From positions 744,001 to 808,000 of the forward strand of contig NZ_CP126251.1 of assembly GCF_003234115.2 (NCBI RefSeq): 64,000 nt of DNA. The letters are read 5' to 3'. Origin of the DNA: Curtobacterium sp. MCPF17_002 (GTDB lineage Bacteria; Actinomycetota; Actinomycetes; Actinomycetales; Microbacteriaceae). Made by a program: the position numbers and the translations under genes. Under the pieces are notes generated by a model. The model was given only the letters and a program-made list of their open reading frames with translations, was not told where the DNA came from and ran no database searches. Positions 9,618-16,278 of this stretch are shown piece after piece (within the stretch, counting starts at the first letter, position 1; each line of letters starts with the position of its first letter).

Positions 9618-10411
9618 GAGCGAGCGCCTTCGGTCGGTGCGCTGACCGTCGACCCGACCACCTCGGGGGTGGACCCGGCCGTGCGCCGGACGGGAGCCGG
9701 TGCGACGACGCGGCCCCGTGCCTCCAGGCCGGCGCCCTGTGTCTCGCGGCGGTAGGCGCGCAGCAGACGCGACATGTCCTTGATCGCGTTGACCGTGCCG
9801 CGGAGCGTGCCCGTCACCTTGCTGTCACCGATGCGCTGCGCGTACCCGATGTCGGACTCGTCGACGCGCCACCCGGCCGCGTGCGCGGCGAGGACCATCT
9901 CGAGCGGGTACCCGCTGCGGCGGTCCCGCAGGTCGAGGGAGACCAGGTCCTCGCGGCGCATCACGCGCATCGGGCCGAGGTCGCGGAGGCGGTACCCGGT
10001 CGCACGGTGCATGAGGACGGCGAGGACACGGTTCGCGAAGCGGGCGTGCGGTGCCCAGGCTCCCGGAGTGGTCGGGACACGGCGGCCGAGTGCGAGGTCG
10101 GTGTGGCCGGTCGCGACGCGTGCGACGAGCGGGACGAGTTCGGCGGGGTCCATCGAGGCGTCGGCGTCGCAGAAGGCGACGTACTCGGCGGTCGCGGCGG
10201 CGACACCGGCGGCGCAGGCCGAGCCGAATCCGCGCACCGGTTCGGTGACGACGAGTGCGCCGTGTGCCCGCGCGATGTCGGCCGAACCGTCGGTCGAGCC
10301 GTTGTCGACGACGATCGCGCGGTAGCCGGAGGGGAGGCGGCCGAGGACCGCGGGGAGTGCATCGGCCTCGTCGAGACAAGGGAGGATGACGTCGACGTTC
10401 ATGTCTGCCAT
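9614..10411 (-). CDS. Family 2 glycosyltransferase
   Basis: About 265 residues (MADMNVDVILPCLDEADAL; a start at the second Met, 10402, is possible). The GT-A core has VVDNGSTDGSADIA, the metal-binding motif CDADASMDP, and RRSGYPLEMVLAAHAAG, resembling dolichyl-phosphate-sugar synthases. There is no transmembrane domain. The C-terminal tail contains QGAGLEARGR, the translation of half of the dispersed GGACTGGAGGCGCGG-type element (about 9718-9733), followed by a Pro/Ala-rich stretch, suggesting the tail was extended by repeat DNA. It overlaps the DUF2064 gene by 4 nt. No strong ribosome site is seen. Confidence 0.85.
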   Translation of the reverse strand: MADMNVDVILPCLDEADALPAVLGRLPSGYRAIVVDNGSTDGSADIARAHGALVVTEPVRGFGSACAAGVAAATAEYVAFCDADASMDPAELVPLVARVATGHTDLALGRRVPTTPGAWAPHARFANRVLAVLMHRATGYRLRDLGPMRVMRREDLVSLDLRDRRSGYPLEMVLAAHAAGWRVDESDIGYAQRIGDSKVTGTLRGTVNAIKDMSRLLRAYRRETQGAGLEARGRVVAPAPVRRTAGSTPEVVGSTVSAPTEGARS

Positions 10412-10541
10412 TCGGTGCCGTCGGGCGGACCGACTGGTGTCGGGTCCTGCCGCGCGCGTCGCTCCGGGGAGGCGGTCGGTCTCGTCGGCCGGCTGTCGTT
10501 CCATGCCCTCGACACAACACGAAGCGGACTGTGGGGACGTC

Positions 10542-10589
10542 GGTCGCGTTGGTCGTGTTGGTCGTGTCGGTCGCGTCGTGTCGGTCGTG
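10542..10589. repeat. Imperfect 9-bp tandem repeat (GGTCGTGTT)
   Basis: About five degenerate units of GGTCGTGTT/GGTCGCGTC lie in the gap between the epimerase and glycosyltransferase genes, directly next to a 17-bp-arm dyad. Similar 9-bp repeats occur elsewhere in this window, both coding and non-coding. Confidence 0.6.
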
Positions 10590-10645
10590 AGATCGCACTT
10601 CGGCGGCTCACGTCGGCAGGGACGCGCGCCGAAGTGCGATCTCAC
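10587..10645. repeat. Perfect 17-bp-arm dyad
   Basis: The arms GTGAGATCGCACTTCGG (10587-10603) and its exact complement (10629-10645) are separated by 25 nt. It lies inside an operon gap, upstream of the GT2 gene. The arm-spacer-arm layout resembles the GCACAACGGAAGTCAC dyads at 33767 and 34108. It could be an RNA processing hairpin or a REP-like mobile palindrome. Confidence 0.7.
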
Positions 10646-10668
10646 GCACGGTGGGGTGGTCGGAAAGC

Positions 10669-10709
10669 GGACTGGAGGCGCGGGTCGTCTCGCCACGCGC
10701 CTCCCGTCC
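10669..10709 (-). terminator. GGACTGGAGGCGCG-family hairpin
   Basis: The left arm GGACTGGAGGCGCG pairs with CGCGCCTCCCGTCC. It lies 15 nt after the epimerase stop and is one of about ten copies of this element in the window, nearly all just behind gene ends. There is no U-tract. Here it would sit inside the operon, so it may reduce rather than stop readthrough. Confidence 0.6.
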
Positions 10710-10724
10710 GGTGCGGGACCCGGT

Positions 10725-11819
10725 CTACTGCCCCGGCTGCGGCTGCGGTGCCTGCACTGCGGCGCGCAGCGGGGCCGTCGCGAACTCGCGCATGCCGCGT
10801 TCGAAGTCCACCTCGGCGCGCCAACCGAGCTGGGCGGCGATCCGGTCCGACGACGCGGTGACGTGCCGGACGTCACCCAGGCGGTACTCGCCAGTCACGA
10901 CCGGCTGCGGACCGTCCGGCCCGGCGATCGCCCCCGCCATCTCGCCGATCGTGTGGACGACGCCGGACCCGACGTTGTACGCCCGGAAGGACTCCGACGG
11001 CAGGTCGGCGGTCGCGGCGATGGACGCGGCGTTCGCCCCGGCGACGTCGTCCACGTGCACGAAGTCGCGCCGCTGCCGGCCGTCCTCGAAGACCCGAGGG
11101 GCCTCACCGCGGGCCAGTGCCGAGCGGAACAGTGAGGCGACACCGGCGTAGGGGGTGTTCGCGGGCATGCCCGGACCGTAGACGTTGTGGTAGCGGAGGG
11201 CGACGGCACGGCCACCGGTGGCCCGCGCCCAGCTCGACGCGAGGTGCTCCTGTGCCACCTTCGTCTGCGCGTAGACGTTCCGTGGGTCGAGCGCTGCGGA
11301 CTCGTCGATCAGGCCGGGCACGAGCGGCTGGCCGTCGGGGCCGATCGGGTCGAAGCGTCCCTGGTCGAGGTCCTCGCGGCGGCGGGCCGGTGGACGGACG
11401 GGCTCGCCGTCGGCGGTCGTGTACGCCCCCTCGCCGTAGACGACCATCGAGCTCGCCACGACCAGGCGGCCGATGCCGTGCCGGTCCATCCCGGCGAGCA
11501 CGTGGGCGGTGCCGGCGTCGTTCGAGGAGACGTAGTCGGGGGCGTCCTGGAAGTCGACCCCGAGCCCCACCTTGGCGGCCTGGTGGCACACCACCTCGAC
11601 GCCGTCGAGGGCCGCGTCGAGTGCCACCCGGTCACGGACGTCACCGTGGACGAACTCGATGCCCTGCTGCTGGTGTGCGCGGACGATCTCGGCGGGGTCG
11701 CCGTGCACGTCGTCGCGGAGCGAGTCGAGCACGCGGACCTCGTGGCCGTCGGCGCGCGCGCGGCGGACGATCGCGGAGCCGATGAAGCCGGCGCCGCCGG
11801 TGACGAGGAGGCGGGTCAC
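10725..11819 (-). CDS. NAD-dependent sugar epimerase/dehydratase (extended SDR)
   Basis: A 364-residue enzyme with a GTG start overlapping the MTA phosphorylase stop by 4 nt. The Rossmann motif LLVTGGAGFIGSAI, an acidic residue after strand 2 (RVLDSL), the active-site pair in YAQTKVAQEHL, and the substrate-side YHNVYGPGMPANTPY mark it as a UDP- or dTDP-sugar epimerase/dehydratase. The precise sugar cannot be read from sequence. It probably supplies an activated sugar to the downstream glycosyltransferases. The gap to the GT2 gene is long (313 nt) and filled with repeats and hairpins. Confidence 0.88.
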   Translation of the reverse strand: MTRLLVTGGAGFIGSAIVRRARADGHEVRVLDSLRDDVHGDPAEIVRAHQQQGIEFVHGDVRDRVALDAALDGVEVVCHQAAKVGLGVDFQDAPDYVSSNDAGTAHVLAGMDRHGIGRLVVASSMVVYGEGAYTTADGEPVRPPARRREDLDQGRFDPIGPDGQPLVPGLIDESAALDPRNVYAQTKVAQEHLASSWARATGGRAVALRYHNVYGPGMPANTPYAGVASLFRSALARGEAPRVFEDGRQRRDFVHVDDVAGANAASIAATADLPSESFRAYNVGSGVVHTIGEMAGAIAGPDGPQPVVTGEYRLGDVRHVTASSDRIAAQLGWRAEVDFERGMREFATAPLRAAVQAPQPQPGQ

Positions 11820-12778
11820 GCGACGCTCCCGGGTGCCGGCGCGGTGGCGCTCGCCGTCGCGGGCGCGGCGTGCTTGCCGGTGGGCACGGCGGGGCTCGTC
11901 GTCGCCAGCGCTGCGGCGCTCGCCGCTGCGGGCACGAGTTCGCGCGGTGAGTAGTCGTCGGGGATCGCGGCGACGATGGAGCCGATGGCGCGGACGATCA
12001 CCTCGTTCGCACGGGCGAGGCGCTCCATCACGAGCGCGTGGGTGACCGGGGTCTCGGCGTCACCGCCGGCCTCGGCGGCGGCCGCGGCCTCGTCCTCGGT
12101 GGGCGCCAACCCGGCGTCGGCGTCGGTCACGAACGACAGGTTCACGGTGCCGATCCCGAGCTCGGCGGCGAGCGGGACCTCCGGCGTCATCGTCATGTTG
12201 ATGGTGTGGCCACCGGCCTCGCGAAGCCACACCGACTCGGCGCGGGTGGAGAACCGCGGCCCCTGGATCACGACGCAGGTGCCGGTCGGTCGGAACGGCA
12301 CGTCGAGCTGGCCGATCGCCGCGACGGCGACCCGGCGGAGCACCGGGTCGAACGGGTCCGCGAACGACAGGTGCTGCACGGCGTCCTCGAAGAACGTGTC
12401 CGCGCGACCCCAGGTCCGGTCGATGAGCTGGTCGGTGACGACGAACGTCCCCGGCGCGTAGTCCGGGTGCAGTCCGCCCACGGCGCTCGACGACACCACG
12501 GCCCGGACGCCGAGGGAACGCAGCGCCCACAGGTTCGCCCGGTGGTTGATGCGGTGCGGTGCGACGGAGTGCTCACGGCCGTGCCGGGTGAGGAACGCCA
12601 CCCGCTTGCCGGACATCGTCCCGATGCTGATCGGGCTCGACGTGGGTCCGAACGGGGTGTCGACGTCGACCTCGTCCGCGGTGCCGGCTTCGAACAGCTC
12701 GTAGAGCCCGGAACCCCCGATCACCCCGATGCCCACGGTCTCGTCCACAGCCCCGGTCGTGGTCACGTCGTTCTCCAC
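11816..12778 (-). CDS. mtnP: S-methyl-5'-thioadenosine phosphorylase
   Basis: It phosphorolyses methylthioadenosine to adenine and methylthioribose 1-phosphate. The 320-residue protein starts at a GTG preceded by GGAGG. Motifs are IGVIGGSGLYEL, the phosphate-binding TRHGREHSVAPHRIN, VIQGPRFSTRAES, and the base/ribose pocket NMTMTPE, followed by the catalytic-type Asp in FVTDADAG. An Ala/Pro-rich tail of about 45 residues (after RELVPAAAS) goes beyond the usual family length. It is the first gene of a coupled operon with an epimerase, and its start lies about 110 nt from that of divergent moeA. Confidence 0.93.
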   Translation of the reverse strand: MENDVTTTGAVDETVGIGVIGGSGLYELFEAGTADEVDVDTPFGPTSSPISIGTMSGKRVAFLTRHGREHSVAPHRINHRANLWALRSLGVRAVVSSSAVGGLHPDYAPGTFVVTDQLIDRTWGRADTFFEDAVQHLSFADPFDPVLRRVAVAAIGQLDVPFRPTGTCVVIQGPRFSTRAESVWLREAGGHTINMTMTPEVPLAAELGIGTVNLSFVTDADAGLAPTEDEAAAAAEAGGDAETPVTHALVMERLARANEVIVRAIGSIVAAIPDDYSPRELVPAAASAAALATTSPAVPTGKHAAPATASATAPAPGSVA

Positions 12779-12885
12779 AGGTCCTCCGAATGGTCGTCGG
12801 CGCGTTCTGCGCGCTGGTTACGCTACTGAGACCGCCCCGGGACCAACCGGGAGCGGGCACACTTCCCACCTGTTCGGAGGCCCCC

Positions 12886-14151
12886 GTGCGAACGATCGGT
12901 CAGCACCGAGACGAGATCGCCGCGCTCGTCGCGCCGGTCCTGTCCGGCATCGGGGTCGCCGAGCTGCAGGAACGCGAGATCGACGACCTCGCGACCGGAG
13001 CCGGCGCCGGACGGGGGCACCGGGTGCTCGGACGGGCCGTCGTCGCACCGGTTCCCCTCCCGCCGTTCGACAACAGCCAGATGGACGGCTTCGCCGTCCG
13101 TGCCGCCGACGCGGGGCGCGTGCTGCGGGTGGTCGCGCCGATCCCCGCCGGGGTGGTCCCGTCGCCACTCGTGACCGGCACCGCGGCACCGATCATGACC
13201 GGCGCGCGGATCCCGGACGGCGCCGACGCGGTGTTTCCGGTCGAGCGGACCGAGCCCGGTGCCTTCCCGGCGGCGCTCGGACTCACCGACGTCACCGTGC
13301 CGGACGACCTGGTCGCGGGGACGTTCGTGCGGGGGACCGGCACGGACCTGCCGCAGGGCGACGAACTCGCGCCCGTCGGCGCTCGTGTGACGCCGGCGCT
13401 CCTCGGGGCGCTCGCGTCGGCGGGGGTGACGACGGTCGAGATCGTCCGGCAGCTCCGGGCGCTGGTCGTGTCGACGGGTTCCGAGCTGCAGGGTGCGCGC
13501 GCGGATGCCGGCGCGGACCCCGGCGCCGGTGGCGGTTCGGCGATGATCGGCGATGCCAACGGGATCGCGCTGCGGGCGGCGCTCGCCGAGGTCGGGGCAG
13601 ATGCACGCACCGTCCGGGTGCCCGACGACGAGGCCGCGTTCCTCACCGCGCTCGACGACGCGGTGGGGGACTGGGCGGACCTCGTGCTCACGACCGGTGG
13701 CATCAGCGCCGGGGCGTACGAGGTCGTCCGGCAGGCGCTCGAGCCGCGCGGGCTCGCGGTGACCCCGGTCGCGATGCAGCCCGGCGGTCCCCAGGCGTTC
13801 GGCACGGTCACCATCGCCGGTCGTCCGGTGCCCGTCGTGTCCTTCCCGGGCAACCCGGTCTCCGCGCTCGTCTCGTTCGAGGTGTTCCTCCGTCCGGTGC
13901 TCGCGGCCGCCGCCGGGGCAGTCGACGACCGCACGGTGCTGGTGCTCCCCGCCGCCGAGGCCGCGACCTCGCCCGCGGGCAAGCACCAGGTCCGGCGTGG
14001 CCGGGTACAGGACGGCCACGTGCACTTCGTCGGCGGTCCGAGCTCCCACCTGCTCGCCCACTACGCCGCTGCCACACACCTGGTGCACGTGCCGGTCGGC
14101 ACCGACACCGTCGCACCCGGGGACCCGTTGACCGTCTGGAGACTCCGTTGA
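12886..14151 (+). CDS. moeA: Molybdopterin molybdenumtransferase
   Basis: MoeA inserts molybdate into adenylated molybdopterin. The start is GTG at 12886, five nt after GGAGG; the longer frame upstream covers the divergent promoter region. Over 421 residues it shows NSQMDGFAVRAAD, the domain III signature TGARIPDGADAVFPVE, TTGGISAGAYEVVR and PGNPVSALVSFEVFLRP. The length is typical. It is first in the operon moeA-moaC-mogA-moaE, in which every junction is a 4-nt stop/start overlap. Confidence 0.96.
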   Translation: MRTIGQHRDEIAALVAPVLSGIGVAELQEREIDDLATGAGAGRGHRVLGRAVVAPVPLPPFDNSQMDGFAVRAADAGRVLRVVAPIPAGVVPSPLVTGTAAPIMTGARIPDGADAVFPVERTEPGAFPAALGLTDVTVPDDLVAGTFVRGTGTDLPQGDELAPVGARVTPALLGALASAGVTTVEIVRQLRALVVSTGSELQGARADAGADPGAGGGSAMIGDANGIALRAALAEVGADARTVRVPDDEAAFLTALDDAVGDWADLVLTTGGISAGAYEVVRQALEPRGLAVTPVAMQPGGPQAFGTVTIAGRPVPVVSFPGNPVSALVSFEVFLRPVLAAAAGAVDDRTVLVLPAAEAATSPAGKHQVRRGRVQDGHVHFVGGPSSHLLAHYAAATHLVHVPVGTDTVAPGDPLTVWRLR

Positions 14152-14624
14152 CCGACCAGCACCTCACCCACGTCCGAGCCGACGGCAGCGCGCACATGGT
14201 GGACGTCTCCGAGAAGGACGTCACCGCACGCTCGGCGACCGCGACGGCGACCCTCGTCACCCGGCCGGACGTCGTCACCCGGATCCTCGACGGCTCACTG
14301 CCGAAGGGCGAGGTCATCGGCACGGCCCGCATCGCCGCGATCATGGCCGTGAAGAAGACCTCGGACCTCATCCCGCTGTGCCATCCGCTGCCGATCGCCG
14401 GCGTCGAGGTCGACATCACCGGCTCCGGGGACCGGGTGGTCGTCGAGGTCTCGGTGCGCACGACCTCACGGACGGGCGTCGAGATGGAGGCACTGACCGG
14501 CGCGAGCGTCGCCGCACTGACCGTCTACGACATGGTGAAGGCCGTCGACCGGACGGCATCGATCACGGACATCCGGGTGCTCGAGAAGCACGGCGGACGC
14601 TCCGGGGACTGGAGCAACCGATGA
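14148..14624 (+). CDS. moaC: Cyclic pyranopterin monophosphate synthase
   Basis: MoaC converts the MoaA product to cyclic pyranopterin monophosphate. The start is a TTG (14148) overlapping the moeA stop as TTGA; this gives 158 residues, the family length, and no ATG fits. Signature motifs are HMVDVSEKDVTARSA, the active-site LIPLCHPLPI, and MEALTGASVAALTVYDMVKA. MoaA, its partner enzyme, is not in the window. Confidence 0.96.
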   Translation: MTDQHLTHVRADGSAHMVDVSEKDVTARSATATATLVTRPDVVTRILDGSLPKGEVIGTARIAAIMAVKKTSDLIPLCHPLPIAGVEVDITGSGDRVVVEVSVRTTSRTGVEMEALTGASVAALTVYDMVKAVDRTASITDIRVLEKHGGRSGDWSNR

Positions 14625-15133
14625 CCACACAGCCGACCAGGGGACGAGCGGGCGTCGTCGTGGTGTCCACCCAGGCCGCGGCCGACCCCGCCCTCGACCG
14701 CACCGGGCCGGTCATCGCCGCCTGGCTGCGCGAGCACGACTTCACCGTGGCGGAGCCGATCATCGTGCCGGACGGCGGGCCGATCGAGGACACCGTCGCC
14801 GGTGAACTGGACGCCGACGCCCGCGTCGTCATCACCAGCGGGGGCACCGGCGTCACGCCGACCGACCGCACCCCCGAAGCCGTCTCGGCGCTCATCGACC
14901 TCGACCTGCCCGGCATCACCGAGGAGATCCGCCGTCGCGGACTCGCCGGAGCCGGACCGACAGCGCTCCTGAGTCGCGGGATCGCGGGCATCGCCGCCGG
15001 TGGCGCCCTGCTCGTGACACTGCCCGGTTCACGCGGTGGCGTCGCCGACGGGCTGGCCGTGCTCGACGGGCTGCTCGACCACGTGCTGGCGCAGGTGCAC
15101 GGCGAGGGCCACGCGCCGCGGAGCGCCTCGTGA
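14621..15133 (+). CDS. mogA: Molybdopterin adenylyltransferase-type protein (MogA/MoaB)
   Basis: The 170-residue protein is predicted to adenylylate molybdopterin before metal insertion by MoeA. It has the MoCF_biosynth signature: AGVVVVSTQAAA at the N-terminus, VITSGGTGVTPTDRTPEAV with the conserved GGTG loop and Asp, and LLVTLPGSRGGVADGL. The name MogA versus MoaB is uncertain, since actinobacterial members are annotated both ways. ATGA overlap with moaC. Confidence 0.92.
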   Translation: MTTQPTRGRAGVVVVSTQAAADPALDRTGPVIAAWLREHDFTVAEPIIVPDGGPIEDTVAGELDADARVVITSGGTGVTPTDRTPEAVSALIDLDLPGITEEIRRRGLAGAGPTALLSRGIAGIAAGGALLVTLPGSRGGVADGLAVLDGLLDHVLAQVHGEGHAPRSAS

Positions 15134-15573
15134 CGCGGCCGGCGGAGACCGACGGCCGCGTGGTGGTCGCCGACGTCGTCGACCGCTCGATCACCGTCGA
15201 CGAGGTCTCGGCCGTCGTCGCGACCGATCAGGACGGCGCGGTCGTCACCTTCGCCGGGGTCGTCCGCGACCACGACGGCGGCAAGGGCGTCAACGCGCTC
15301 GAGTACGAGCGGCACCCGAGCGCCGGGGACGTCATCGCCGAGGTCGCCCGCACCATCGCCGACGCGCACCCCGAAGTCCGCATCGCCGTGCTGCACCGTG
15401 TCGGAGCGCTCGGCATCGGGGACGTCGCGCTCGCCGCAGCGGTGTCGTCGCCGCACCGCGCCGAGGCGTTCGTTGCCTGCGGCGCGCTGATCGACCTCGT
15501 CAAGGAGCGCGTTCCGATCTGGAAGCACCAGCGGTTCACCGACGGCTCCGACGAGTGGGTCGCCGCTCTCTGA
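15130..15573 (+). CDS. moaE: Molybdopterin synthase catalytic subunit
   Basis: MoaE transfers sulfur from MoaD thiocarboxylate to form the dithiolene of molybdopterin. The 147-residue protein has FAGVVRDHDGGKGVNALEYE, the HRVG segment of the active site, and VPIWKHQRFTDGSDEWV, which carries the catalytic Lys. The GTG start overlaps mogA by 4 nt. MoaD is not encoded next to it and must lie elsewhere. Confidence 0.95.
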   Translation: MTRPAETDGRVVVADVVDRSITVDEVSAVVATDQDGAVVTFAGVVRDHDGGKGVNALEYERHPSAGDVIAEVARTIADAHPEVRIAVLHRVGALGIGDVALAAAVSSPHRAEAFVACGALIDLVKERVPIWKHQRFTDGSDEWVAAL

Positions 15574-15576
15574 CCG

Positions 15577-15606
15577 TTGCCCGATCGCAATGTTGCCCGA
15601 TCGCAA
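15577..15606. promoter_or_regulatory. Tandem TTGC(N6)GCAA dyads
   Basis: Two identical 14-nt dyads, TTGCCCGATCGCAA, start at 15577 and 15593 (period 16). They lie immediately after the moaE stop and about 60-90 nt upstream of the next gene, whose -10-like TAGACT is at 15652. Their identity and spacing suggest a paired operator. Confidence 0.5.
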
Positions 15607-15665
15607 CAACGGCACGCGTTCGGGGCGTAGCGGCGGTTCCAAGCCGATCCATAGACTCGCTGCTC

Positions 15666-16064
15666 ATGAGCGTGCTGCTGTACGGGGCCTCCATCGTCCT
15701 GTTGGTCTTCGCCCTGATCGACATCCTCACCAAGGGGGCCGACCAGGTGCGAGGCCTCCCGAAGGTCGCGTGGGTGTTCCTCGTGATCCTGGTGCCCGTC
15801 GTCGGCAGCATCGTGTGGTTCGCCGTCGGGCACGACTGGTCCCAGAGCGACCGGAACCACGGCCGCTACATCGAGCCGCGGCGCCACGAGGACGGGTACG
15901 CCACCCTCGGAGCCGCGCGCAACGCCCACGGCGAGAAGCGCATCACCGGCACGGAGCAGGAGCTCGCCGAACTCGAGCGTGAGATCGAGTACTGGGAGGC
16001 CCAGGCGCGACTGCGCCGTGCCAAGGAGGCCGCCGGCGACGGCGAGCCGACCCCGGGGAGCTGA
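15666..16064 (+). CDS. PLDc_N-domain small membrane protein
   Basis: 132 residues starting MSVLLYGASIVLLVF. Two N-terminal hydrophobic helices enclose the conserved loop LTKGADQVRGLPKVAWVFLV, and VPVVGSIVWFAVG completes the cardiolipin-synthase-type N-terminal domain (PLDc_N). The rest is a hydrophilic tail with an EQELAELEREIEYWEAQARL coiled coil. There is no phospholipase catalytic domain, so it is a stand-alone membrane anchor of unknown role. A -10-like TAGACT eight nt upstream of the ATG suggests a leaderless or near-leaderless transcript. The TTGC dyads upstream may control it. Confidence 0.75.
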   Translation: MSVLLYGASIVLLVFALIDILTKGADQVRGLPKVAWVFLVILVPVVGSIVWFAVGHDWSQSDRNHGRYIEPRRHEDGYATLGAARNAHGEKRITGTEQELAELEREIEYWEAQARLRRAKEAAGDGEPTPGS

Positions 16065-16125
16065 CCCGCGCCTCCAGGCCGGCGCGCGCGCACGGTGCGT
16101 GCGTACGGTGCGAGCTTCCGCGAAC

Positions 16126-16169
16126 GGTGCGAGGTCCTGCGCGTCCCACGGAGCACGGAACCTCGCACC
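16126..16169. repeat. GGTGCGAGGT inverted repeat in a gene gap
   Basis: The arms GGTGCGAGGT and ACCTCGCACC flank 24 nt in the 214-nt gap after the PLDc_N gene. It may terminate that transcript. The rest of the gap is a C/A-rich low-complexity stretch (16190-16255) with no other recognised signal. Confidence 0.5.
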
Positions 16170-16278
16170 AAAGGTGCGCACCCACCACCCGCTGGCCACC
16201 CGCACCCACGCGACCCGCACCGCACCCGCGCGCACCACCGCGCACCACGCACCCCGCCACGCCGCCTACCCTTGACGG

